From assembly GCA_905479975.1 (NCBI GenBank), contig CAJQOS010000054.1, forward strand, positions 1 through 51,518: a stretch of DNA of 51,518 bases, read 5' to 3'. This document shows, in pieces, positions 8,223 through 15,814 of the stretch; within the stretch, counting starts at the first letter, position 1, and the number at the start of each line of letters is the position of its first letter. The notes beneath the pieces are model-generated. The model had not been told where the DNA came from. It did no database searches and saw only the letters and a list, made by a program, of their open reading frames with translations. Origin of the DNA: an uncultured Puniceicoccaceae bacterium (GTDB lineage: Bacteria > Verrucomicrobiota > Verrucomicrobiia > Opitutales > Coraliomargaritaceae). The translations under genes and the position numbers were made by a program.

Positions 8223-8420
8223 ACTGAAGTGGGTGTTGCTCTCCTCTAGTTCGATCGCCTGCAGTTGAATGCAGAAGCTGATAACGCATGCTCCTGTGTA
8301 GATATGATCACTTAGGGTTCAGACGAGATTTAAGTGTGCTCCTCTGATTTGAAGTAGGTGTAGTGATATGTGTTATAAAATCTTGTCTCACGTTCGTTGT
8401 CATCGTTTGTTGAAATTCAG

Positions 8421-9086
8421 ATGATACTTTTATTCATAGGTGGGATTATATTGGTCGGGGTGCTTGCTTATTTGGGGCACCTACAGGCGAAGAAGCGTCG
8501 GGAGGCGTTTCAGCTATTGGCGCAACAGTGGGGCTTTCGGTTCTATCCAGAAAAGGACTCTGGCTTTGCGAGCCGTTACAGCTTCCTGGACCACATGGAC
8601 GATGGCCATAGACGTTATGCGTATAATCGTCTGTCGGGGAATGTCGACGGGGCGGAGGTGAATGTGTTCGACTATCATTACGAAACGTATTCGCAGGATA
8701 GCAAGGGGCGGCGCACGACGAATCATCATCATTTCTCGATTTTTACAATGGATCTCTCTCAGCGTTTTCCTGAGCTCAATATCGAGCGGGAAGGCTTCTT
8801 CTCGAAGATAGGGCAGGCGCTTGGATTTGATGATATCGACTTCGAGTCGTTGGAGTTCTCGAAGCGCTATAAGGTGAAGTCGCGTGATAAGAAATTCGCG
8901 TATGATTTCTGTAATGCCCAGATGATCGATTATTTGTTGCGTCAGCGGGATTTGATTATCGAGGTGGATGGTGCCACGCTTGCACTAACTTTTCGAGGGA
9001 AGCTCGCGATTGAGCGCATCCGTCCGAATTTCGAGCGCTTGCAAGCAATTCGTTCGTTCATGCCGAACTACCTATTTAACTCCTAA
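8421..9086 (+). CDS. Membrane-anchored protein of unknown function, LemA neighbour
   Basis: I do not recognise the family with certainty. The 221-aa product (from ATG 8421) starts with one transmembrane segment (ILLFIGGIILVGVLAYLGHL), followed by a basic stretch and a soluble domain of about 190 residues. That domain contains AQQWGFRFYP, NVDGAEVNVFDYHYETY and KRYKVKSRDKKFAYDF. A TTG at 8397 would add eight residues. It ends nine bases before lemA, so the two are probably co-transcribed. Similar one-helix proteins of the DUF3137 kind occur beside lemA, which makes a shared envelope role possible but unproven. Confidence 0.7.
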   Translation: MILLFIGGIILVGVLAYLGHLQAKKRREAFQLLAQQWGFRFYPEKDSGFASRYSFLDHMDDGHRRYAYNRLSGNVDGAEVNVFDYHYETYSQDSKGRRTTNHHHFSIFTMDLSQRFPELNIEREGFFSKIGQALGFDDIDFESLEFSKRYKVKSRDKKFAYDFCNAQMIDYLLRQRDLIIEVDGATLALTFRGKLAIERIRPNFERLQAIRSFMPNYLFNS

Positions 9087-9095
9087 GCTATCGAA

Positions 9096-9659
9096 ATGAC
9101 TCCTGCGTTGATTTTTCTCTTTGTTCTGTTGGCTCTACCTGTGCTCTACGTGATTGTGACGTATAATGGGCTGGTCGCGATTCGTAATCATATCCGCGAT
9201 GCGTGGGCGAATATTGATACGGAGTTGAAGCGGCGTTATGATCTGATCCCGAATCTGGTGGAGACGACGAAGGGCTATGCGAAGCATGAGCGCGAGACTC
9301 TGGAGCGTGTGATCACGTTGCGAAATCAATGTCGTGCGAATACGGGGCGAGTGGTCGAGCAGGCGGCTACGGAAACGCAGTTGGTTTCGAGCCTGAACGG
9401 ATTGTTTGCGTTGGCAGAAGGGTATCCAGATCTGAAAGCCAATACGAACTTTCAGCAATTGCAGGCGGAGTTGATCAACACCGAGGATCGTATTCAGGCA
9501 GCTCGCCGTTTCTACAACGGCAATGTGCGTGATTATCGGAACAAGGCGCAGTCGTTCCCTGCGAATATGGTGGCAGGGATGTTGGGCTTCCCTCCAGATG
9601 CGGAGGACTTCTTTGAGGTGGAGCCAGTCGAGCGTGAGTCCGTGCGAGTTCAGCTTTAA
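9096..9659 (+). CDS. lemA: LemA family protein
   Basis: A 187-aa LemA protein: an N-terminal transmembrane helix (ALIFLFVLLALPVLYVIVTY) with a short outside tail, then a four-helix-type domain. Family-defining stretches are all present: AWANIDTELKRRYDLIPNLV, TKGYAKHERETLERV, FALAEGYPDLKANTNFQQL, NTEDRIQAARRFYNGNVRDY and MLGFPPDAEDFFEV. The length matches the family. LemA is widely conserved but its biochemical role is unsettled. Its final four bases overlap the end of the convergent vapC-like gene, whose TAA is read from the other strand. Confidence 0.93.
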   Translation: MTPALIFLFVLLALPVLYVIVTYNGLVAIRNHIRDAWANIDTELKRRYDLIPNLVETTKGYAKHERETLERVITLRNQCRANTGRVVEQAATETQLVSSLNGLFALAEGYPDLKANTNFQQLQAELINTEDRIQAARRFYNGNVRDYRNKAQSFPANMVAGMLGFPPDAEDFFEVEPVERESVRVQL

Positions 9660-10096
9660 TTCAGGGAACTATTAAGTGGGTGCCGCCACTGGAGTCGGGG
9701 GAAGCGGCTGAATCCACGATCCAGAGAAATCCATTGGCAGCCGTATTCGATGGCGAGCGCGGCATGGTAGGCGTCTGGGATTAGGTTGCCTTTGGCTTCG
9801 CCGCTGCGGCACAGTTCCATGAATATGGGCCAGTGGTTTTCACGGGGGGAGAGGATGTGGACGTTGGTGCGTGAGCGGAAATCTGCGATGAATTCGAGTG
9901 CTTCTTCCAGTGGCGTAGGCTCTTTGAAGATTTTCGGATGAGTGATGATACGTAGGGCGCCGCTCAGGACGAGTTCAGACACTGCGATCCCGCGAGGCTC
10001 GTTCAGCGCTTTGATAAGCCATTCGGTAATGGCTGCATGTTGATCAGCATCTTCCCGGTGCGCTTGCACGAGAATGTTAACATCCAATAGTTGCAT
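9656..10096 (-). CDS. PIN-domain ribonuclease toxin (VapC-type)
   Basis: A 146-aa PIN-domain protein, probably the ribonuclease toxin of a VapBC pair. The acidic metal-binding residues are in place: LLDVNIL with D5, SELVLSG with E41, PDAYHAALA with D107 and WISLDRGF with D125. The form with FRSRTNVHILSPRENHWPIF matches TA-associated PIN proteins. It starts nine bases after the antitoxin stop. The 3' end overlaps lemA by four bases in a convergent layout, so no terminator separates them. Target RNA cannot be told from sequence. Confidence 0.85.
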   Translation of the reverse strand: MQLLDVNILVQAHREDADQHAAITEWLIKALNEPRGIAVSELVLSGALRIITHPKIFKEPTPLEEALEFIADFRSRTNVHILSPRENHWPIFMELCRSGEAKGNLIPDAYHAALAIEYGCQWISLDRGFSRFPRLQWRHPLNSSLN

Positions 10097-10105
10097 CAGG
10101 CGGAA

Positions 10106-10348
10106 TTAGGCGTCCATTGCTTCCAGCAATGAGGCGGAGTTGTTGAGCTCGATCCCAGATTGAACGCCCGAGCCCGTGAAGGTCTTCAGTGGACGGGTGG
10201 TCTGGTTGGCTGTGCCTGTCCGTTTGGGGGCGGTTAAGCTCAAACGTAGTGCTTCATCCACCACTTCACCGAGCGTGCAATTGCGCTGGATGGAGCGTTT
10301 TTTTGCTTCTTTAAGTAGGTGATCGTTGATGCTTAACGTGGTTCTCAT
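10106..10348 (-). CDS. Ribbon-helix-helix antitoxin of the PIN-domain toxin
   Basis: An 80-aa antitoxin. Residues 1-40 (MRTTLSINDHLLKEAKKRS, then CTLGEVVDEALRLSL) look like a ribbon-helix-helix DNA-binding domain. The rest is a flexible tail expected to wrap the toxin (LLEAMDA at the end). It is the first gene of the pair, followed nine bases later by the toxin. An 8-bp repeat 21 bp apart precedes and overlaps its start, consistent with autorepression by RHH dimers. Length and order fit VapB. Confidence 0.83.
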   Translation of the reverse strand: MRTTLSINDHLLKEAKKRSIQRNCTLGEVVDEALRLSLTAPKRTGTANQTTRPLKTFTGSGVQSGIELNNSASLLEAMDA

Positions 10349-10380
10349 GCATCAAAACATCACATGGATGCATCATGATG
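10347..10380. promoter_or_regulatory. Candidate VapB operator
   Basis: atgcatca occurs at 10347-10354 and 10368-10375, 21 bp (two helical turns) apart on the same strand. The palindrome catcatgatg lies at 10371-10380. The first copy overlaps the antitoxin ATG (minus strand). Spacing suits two RHH dimers on one face of DNA; binding is inferred. Confidence 0.45.
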
Positions 10381-10434
10381 TCAAGCGGGCGGGCATTGTA
10401 GCGAGGCGGGTTCGATTTGTGTTGGTTGCTGCGA

Positions 10435-11736
10435 CTACTTAATGCCTTCAAGTAAAAGTAAAAACTTCCAGAGCGGCAGCACTTGGATTTTTCCGTCATC
10501 GGAAATCCATTCTTCGTCAAGGGTGACGATGATGCTTTGGGTCTTCTTAAATTCCGTGGAGGCTTCCTCCAGTGCTCTTAATTCACGTTGTCGGGTGGTT
10601 TCGTTTTTCAGAGTCCAAGATACTTGGATCAGAACGGTGGTGTCGCCTTTCTCGTAAACAAAATCGACCTCGTGTCCTCGCTTTGTTTCGTAATACCCGA
10701 GTTCGTGCCCATTGCGACGTAAAGTCATAAAAACCAAATTCTCCAGAAAAGCTCCATTGTTTTCAGATCTCTGAGTCATGTAGGCATTAAGGATGCCGTT
10801 ATCGATGACATACATTTTCTTCGGGTTGACTTGGCGTTTCTTTTCAGAGCGCGTCCAGATCGGTAGTGGGAAAAAGAGATAGGCATCCGTGAGGTGGCGG
10901 ATGAATGTGTAAACGTCATCTTTTGCCACGCGCAGGCCGCGACTTTTTAGATCCAGATACAGTTTATTGACGCTCAGCTTGGTCGTCGGGTTGCGCAGCA
11001 CGTGGTAGAGCAGTGCACGGAGCGCTTCTATGTTGCTTACGCCATGACGCTCGACGACATCGCGTAAGACCACCGCATCGACATAGCTTTGCGCTACTTC
11101 GTTTGCACGTATCGCCGAAAGCATTTGGATTTCAGGTAGGCCGCCTCTGCGGCAGTAGGCTTCCGCATGTTGATTTAATTTTAAGCGGGTCTGCGCACCG
11201 ACTCTGGGTAGATTCAATGACGCCGAGTGAGCGCTGAGGTATTCCTTGAAGGAGAACGGGAAGACTTCGCGGTCGAGAGATCGCCCGCGGAGGCCGGTTG
11301 CGATTTCTGCGCTTAGCAGTTTGGCCGATGAGCCTGTTACGAAGACTGAGACCTTTTCTGTATCAATCAATCGACGGATGAAGCGCTCCCAATTCGGGAC
11401 ATTTTGAATTTCATCAAAGAAGAAATAGCAGTGCTCGGATTTTTTCTCTGGTTGTCCGTGATAAAACACATCCAAGATAGTTTGGCAGTTGGAAAGCTCG
11501 AAGCCGAACAGACGGTCGTCCTCAAAATTCAGGTAAAGGATTCGATTGCGGTCTACCCCGTTCGCTAAGAGTTCTTTAATCTGCTGATAGCATAAATAGG
11601 TTTTTCCTACTCGGCGCATCCCGATCAAGGCCAGTGCCTTTCCCTGCACGAGCTCCAGATCGCAATCGCGTTCTGTTAAGTCGGGCAGTTGGCGCTCTAA
11701 GAAATCGCCATACAAAGATTCCAGTGCTTCTTTCAT
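10435..11736 (-). CDS. AAA-family ATPase with DUF4143 C-terminal domain
   Basis: A 433-aa ATPase of the large AAA_14/DUF4143 group. The P-loop is ALIGMRRVGKTYL and Walker B is CYFFFDEIQNV, followed by the sensor VFVTGSSAKLLS and the family motif GLRGRSL. The C-terminal DUF4143 part ends in a nuclease-like segment (FLENLVFMTLRRNGHELGYY, then HEVDFVY) with an E/D-V-D-F pattern. These proteins are widespread singletons of unclear role, often in accessory regions. ATG 11736 is chosen over a TTG at 11772, because the longer frame would run through the inverted repeat at 11755-11792. The gene is intact. Confidence 0.82.
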   Translation of the reverse strand: MKEALESLYGDFLERQLPDLTERDCDLELVQGKALALIGMRRVGKTYLCYQQIKELLANGVDRNRILYLNFEDDRLFGFELSNCQTILDVFYHGQPEKKSEHCYFFFDEIQNVPNWERFIRRLIDTEKVSVFVTGSSAKLLSAEIATGLRGRSLDREVFPFSFKEYLSAHSASLNLPRVGAQTRLKLNQHAEAYCRRGGLPEIQMLSAIRANEVAQSYVDAVVLRDVVERHGVSNIEALRALLYHVLRNPTTKLSVNKLYLDLKSRGLRVAKDDVYTFIRHLTDAYLFFPLPIWTRSEKKRQVNPKKMYVIDNGILNAYMTQRSENNGAFLENLVFMTLRRNGHELGYYETKRGHEVDFVYEKGDTTVLIQVSWTLKNETTRQRELRALEEASTEFKKTQSIIVTLDEEWISDDGKIQVLPLWKFLLLLEGIK

Positions 11737-11743
11737 TTCTCTG

Positions 11744-11792
11744 ATAGTTTCCTGAAATAAAGGAAAGATCAATGAAATAGTTTCCTTTATTT
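11744..11792. promoter_or_regulatory. Inverted and direct repeats upstream of the ATPase gene
   Basis: A perfect 12-bp inverted repeat (aaataaaggaaa 11755-11766, tttcctttattt 11781-11792) has a 14-nt loop. A 10-bp direct repeat, atagtttcct, lies at 11744-11753 and 11777-11786, 33 bp (about three turns) apart. The location just upstream of ATG 11736 on the minus strand suggests an operator or a 5' leader hairpin. Confidence 0.4.
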
Positions 11793-11862
11793 TAGGGAGC
11801 TATTGTCGGTGTGGTTGGTTCTGCGGTTCGAAGTCGGTTCCCGTCTCCGCTACATTTTGTGT

Positions 11863-11945
11863 GTAGCGAAGTCCGCGAAGCGGTTTCGATCAGTGTGGTT
11901 GGGCTGATGCTCGGCGGTCGAAACCGCCTCGCCAGTCCGCTACGG
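11863..11945. repeat. Family C repeat copy 2 within a long imperfect hairpin
   Basis: Bases 11863-11891 match 7004-7032 exactly. The stretch about 11918-11943 is an imperfect inverted copy (tcgaaaccgc ... ccgctac), making a hairpin with arms of about 27 nt. A related half-copy (11827-11853) precedes it. It looks like a REP pair in the gap before hrpB. Confidence 0.55.
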
Positions 11946-12011
11946 GATTGTGATGTGAGCCGCTGCATGTTTTGCGTTGCCCGAAGGCATCGAGGCTGCA
12001 CTGCTTGAGTC

Positions 12012-14573
12012 GTGTCTATGTCTGATTCTCATTTAACGCTCCCCATTCATTCGGTTGCTGATCAAATCGTTGCTGGTTTGGCGTCCTATGGGCGCGTGGT
12101 GCTGAGTGCGCCGACGGGCTCGGGCAAGTCGACGCAGGTGCCGCAGATCCTAATCGATGCGGCGCAGGTCGAAGGCGATGTGGTAGTGCTACAGCCTCGG
12201 CGTTTGGCGGCTCGGTTGTTGGCTAAGCGGGTGGCACAGGAGCGTGGCTGTAAGTTGGGCGAAGAGGTGGGCTATCAGATTCGTTTTGAAAATATCGTTG
12301 GTCCGAAGACGCGGATCCGCTTTGTGACGGAGGCGATTTTACTGCGACAGATTTTACAAGACCCGACACTCAAGGGCGTAGGGGCGGTGGTGTTTGATGA
12401 ATTTCATGAGCGCCATCTGACCAGTGATTTGAGTATTTCCTGCGCACTGAAGTCGGTGCAATCCGTGCGCCCGGATTTGAAAATCGTGGTGATGTCGGCG
12501 ACGCTCGATATCGATACGCTGGAAGGGTATTTGAATCCGTGTGCGCGCGTGGAGGCGTCCGGGCGGATGTATCCAGTGACGATGCGCTACATGGGAGCGG
12601 CACTCAATCGCGATGCGGCTCCGGTCTGGCAACGCGGGGCATCGGCGTTTCGTGCGGCGGTGCGTGAGGGGATTGAAGGTGACGTGTTGATCTTCATGGC
12701 GGGTGCCTTTGAGATTCGTAAAACCATTGAGGCGGTAGAGGCGTTACCCGAATCGCGTGGTTACGATGTGTTGCCGCTGCATGGCGAACTCTCGCCGGAT
12801 GCGCAGGATCGGGCGGTGTCGTCGGGCGGGCGCCCGAAGGTGATCGTCTCGACTAATGTGGCGGAGACTTCAATCACGATCGAAGGCGTGCGCGTGGTGA
12901 TTGATGGCGGGCTGGCGCGGATTGCACGCTACGATGCACGTCGGGGGATTAATTCGATTTTAGTGGAGCCAATTAGTCGCGCATCGGCAGAGCAACGCAC
13001 TGGGCGTGCGGGGCGCACCGGGCCTGGCCATTGTATGCGGTTGTGGAGCGAGGCAGAGCAGGGCACACGCACGGAGCGAGATGAGCCGGAGGTAAAGCGG
13101 GTGGATTTGTCCGAGACGTTGTTGCTGCTTGCGGCTGCGGGTATTTCGAAGCCAGAGGCCTTTGCCTGGTTTGAAGCGCCTGAGCCGAAGGCGCTGACGC
13201 GTGCGCATGATTTGTTGCACGATCTCGGTGCGTTGGATGCTGAGGGGGCGATTACGCCAACGGGGCGCAAGATGGCGGGCTTTCCGTTGCACCCTCGCTA
13301 TGCGCGGATGTTGCTAGAGGCCGATCAACGTGGCGTGCTGCCAGAGGTGGCACTGATTGCGGGACTCAGTCAGGGGCGTTCGTTTTATCGTGCGTCGCGG
13401 GATGCGCGTGTGCGTAAGGAGCAATTGCGGCAGGTCGAGGATCATGTCGATGAGCGTTCGGATTTTTTCGTGCAGCTGCGTGCGTGGGATTTGGCGAAAG
13501 CGGCGAAGTTTAATGCGAATGCTTGTGGAATGCTCGGCATTCATGGCGGTTCGGCTCGTCAGGCCGGTGATACGGCTCGGCAGTTGCTGCAGCTTGCGCA
13601 GCGGCAAGGCTTGGATACGCGTGGGGCGGCGTTACCAGATGAGGCGGAGCGTATTTGTAAGTGTTTGTTGGCTGGGTTCTCGGATCATTTGGCAAAGCGT
13701 AATGACACGGGCACGCGGCGCTGCCGTATGGTGCATGGACGCACGGGGGAGTTGCGGCGTGAGAGCGTGGTGGACAGTCCGTTGTTTGTGGCTGCGGAAA
13801 TCGAAGAGCGTGATGTGCGAGGCGAGGTGACGGTGCTGCTTGGTTTGGCGACAACGGTCGAGCCGGCATGGTTGGATGAACTCTTTCCTGAGGATTTCTC
13901 TGATGGCAATCAGACGACCTACGATCCGAGTCTGCGCCGCGTGGTGTGCCGTAGTGAGCGTCGTTTTCGTGATCTCGTGCTGTCGGCGACGGATAAGGGT
14001 GAGCCTGATTTAGACAAAGCTGCGGAACTGTTGGCGGCGGAAGTGGTGGCGGGTCATTTGAATTTAAAGGCGTGGGACTCGGTAGTTGAAAACTGGATAC
14101 TACGGGTGAATTTCGTGGCGCAGCATTGCCCGGATGCAGAAGTGCCGCCGATTGACGACGAGGCGCGGCAGTTGCTGATTGAGCAAATCTGTCACGGTGC
14201 ATTGAGCTATAAGGAGATCAAAGATCGACCTTCGCTGGCGACGGTGAAGGAGTGGATTAGCCCCGAGCAGCACTATTATATCGATACGTATGCGCCTGCG
14301 ACGATGGATCTCCCGCGTCGACGTAATCCAGCGAAGATCCGCTACGAAGCGGATGGGCGAGCCTTTATCGCGTCGAAACTGCAGGACTTTTATGATGTGC
14401 CCGGCGCGAGTTTGACGGTGGCGAATGGTAAGGTGCCGCTATTGGTGGAGTTGCTCGCACCGAATCAACGGCCGGCGCATTTGACGGATGATCTCGATGG
14501 ATTCTGGGACGGTGCGTATCACCACGTGCGTAAAGATCTGGCCGGGCGCTACCCGAAGCATGAGTGGCGCTAG
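12012..14573 (+). CDS. hrpB: ATP-dependent helicase HrpB
   Basis: An 853-aa DEAH-box-type helicase of the HrpB family. Motif I is SAPTGSGKST (32-41), motif Ia has LQPRRLAARLLAKRVA, motif II is DEFH (129-132) and motif III is SAT (162-164). Later come STNVAETSITIEGV and EQRTGRAGRTGPG (motifs V and VI). The HrpB-specific C-terminus ends GRYPKHEW. The length is close to the usual 810-850 aa. Substrate RNA and process are not settled for this family. The start is GTG 12012 or ATG 12018. It converges on uppP with a dispersed repeat between. Confidence 0.93.
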   Translation: MSMSDSHLTLPIHSVADQIVAGLASYGRVVLSAPTGSGKSTQVPQILIDAAQVEGDVVVLQPRRLAARLLAKRVAQERGCKLGEEVGYQIRFENIVGPKTRIRFVTEAILLRQILQDPTLKGVGAVVFDEFHERHLTSDLSISCALKSVQSVRPDLKIVVMSATLDIDTLEGYLNPCARVEASGRMYPVTMRYMGAALNRDAAPVWQRGASAFRAAVREGIEGDVLIFMAGAFEIRKTIEAVEALPESRGYDVLPLHGELSPDAQDRAVSSGGRPKVIVSTNVAETSITIEGVRVVIDGGLARIARYDARRGINSILVEPISRASAEQRTGRAGRTGPGHCMRLWSEAEQGTRTERDEPEVKRVDLSETLLLLAAAGISKPEAFAWFEAPEPKALTRAHDLLHDLGALDAEGAITPTGRKMAGFPLHPRYARMLLEADQRGVLPEVALIAGLSQGRSFYRASRDARVRKEQLRQVEDHVDERSDFFVQLRAWDLAKAAKFNANACGMLGIHGGSARQAGDTARQLLQLAQRQGLDTRGAALPDEAERICKCLLAGFSDHLAKRNDTGTRRCRMVHGRTGELRRESVVDSPLFVAAEIEERDVRGEVTVLLGLATTVEPAWLDELFPEDFSDGNQTTYDPSLRRVVCRSERRFRDLVLSATDKGEPDLDKAAELLAAEVVAGHLNLKAWDSVVENWILRVNFVAQHCPDAEVPPIDDEARQLLIEQICHGALSYKEIKDRPSLATVKEWISPEQHYYIDTYAPATMDLPRRRNPAKIRYEADGRAFIASKLQDFYDVPGASLTVANGKVPLLVELLAPNQRPAHLTDDLDGFWDGAYHHVRKDLAGRYPKHEWR

Positions 14574-14626
14574 TGCAGAGGGCTGAGAGCTGAGAAGGGA
14601 GACCTGAGAACTGAGCCGTAGTGGGG

Positions 14627-14674
14627 GGACAGACAAGACGGAGGTCTGCCGGAGCAATGTCTGTATCACTTCAT
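14627..14674. repeat. Dispersed repeat family B, copy 1 (overlaps uppP stop)
   Basis: The 28 bases from ggacagacaag to gccggag, followed by gcaatgtctgt and atcacttcat, recur at 30723-30779, where an extra atggcgta lies inside. Acagaca/tgtctgt can pair as a 7-bp stem. The right end runs into uppP, supplying its stop (tca at 14666-14668 on the plus strand) and last codons. Confidence 0.6.
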
Positions 14675-15682
14675 CATCGCGAAAATCGCGATGGCGAGTG
14701 CGATGCGATACCAGGCGAAGAGTGCTAGGCCGTGCTTGCTCAAGTAGCCGACTAGCCATTTGACGGCGAGCGCTGCGGAGGCGAATGCGACGATGCAGCC
14801 AACTAAGACGGGGCCGATGTTGAGGGCTGCGAGCATTTCGGAGCCGTCGGAGACGAATTTATACGCAGAGGCGGCGCTCAGGGTGATGAGTCCTAATAAG
14901 AAGCTGAACTCCGCTGCGTGCGCGGGGGACAGGCCTGCGAGGTAACCACCAACGATGGTCGCCATCGAGCGGCTGGTGCCTGGCCACATTGCGAAACATT
15001 GAAAGAATCCGATCATGACGGACTTGCTGATGGTGAGCTCTTCGAGCCCTGGGCCGTCTTCGGGTGGGACGGCGCCTTTGTTGCCGTGATGCCGCCATTT
15101 CTCGACGATAAGCATGACGAATGCGCCGACGATCAGGGCGCCAGCGACGGCGAAGGTATTATCGCCCAGCGCAGATTCGATGAGGTCATTAAGTAGGAGG
15201 CCGAGCACGGCGGCGGGGATGAAGGCGGCGATGAGGTTGATTGCCAGCTTGAGCCCGTGGCGATCTTTACCCAAGCAACCCATGATGAGAGTGAGGATCG
15301 TGCGCCAGTAGAGCAGCACGACGGCGACGATGGCACCGGCCTGAATGACGATGACATAGGCATAGGCGGCGTCGCCGATGGTGTAGGCACGCATCGAGCC
15401 GTCGTCATTTTCGACGAGGATGGGTGCGCCAGTTTTGTCGGCCATCGGTGTATCACCATCGAGCCCGAGGAGTGCGTTGGCGATGATGAGGTGCCCAGTG
15501 GAAGAGATGGGCAGGTATTCGGTTAAGCCCTCAACGAGGCCTAGAATGACGGCGTCCGAGTAGCTCAAGCCTTCAGTTGTCGGCACGTCGTCCTGCTCGA
15601 TAACGGCTTCGGGCGTCGCGGAGTAGACGAGCGAAGTGGCAAAGAGTGAGATGGCTAGGATGAGGGGGCCGATCAATTTCAT
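14666..15682 (-). CDS. uppP: Undecaprenyl-diphosphatase UppP (BacA)
   Basis: An integral membrane enzyme that removes a phosphate from undecaprenyl diphosphate, recycling the lipid carrier for peptidoglycan and other glycans. Both catalytic signatures are present: EGLTEYLPISSTGHLI (51-66) and PGTSRSMATI (234-243). At 338 aa it is longer than the usual 260-290. There is an N-terminal signal-like segment (ILAISLFATSLVYSA) followed by an acidic linker, and extra loop residues around 74-105. Its last codons and stop lie in a dispersed repeat. Antisense genes are not convincing here. Confidence 0.93.
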   Translation of the reverse strand: MKLIGPLILAISLFATSLVYSATPEAVIEQDDVPTTEGLSYSDAVILGLVEGLTEYLPISSTGHLIIANALLGLDGDTPMADKTGAPILVENDDGSMRAYTIGDAAYAYVIVIQAGAIVAVVLLYWRTILTLIMGCLGKDRHGLKLAINLIAAFIPAAVLGLLLNDLIESALGDNTFAVAGALIVGAFVMLIVEKWRHHGNKGAVPPEDGPGLEELTISKSVMIGFFQCFAMWPGTSRSMATIVGGYLAGLSPAHAAEFSFLLGLITLSAASAYKFVSDGSEMLAALNIGPVLVGCIVAFASAALAVKWLVGYLSKHGLALFAWYRIALAIAIFAMMK

Positions 15683-15814
15683 GGGTGGAAGCTACTGGTA
15701 TTCGGGGTTAAGGGAAGGCGGAAAGCGGGCGAAGCGCAGATTCTAATTTGCTTGAAGTCGGGTTTTTGCTTGAGGTTAATCGGGTATGCCTTTGCTTTCG
15801 GAGTGATACTTCAA

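Noticed and set aside
13510-14202. 230-aa minus-strand frame inside hrpB
   Set aside because: Pro/Thr/His-rich shadow of a well-supported helicase reading frame.
15683-15814. Tryptophan leader/attenuator before trpD
   Set aside because: No leader peptide with tandem Trp codons and no alternative hairpins with a T run were seen.
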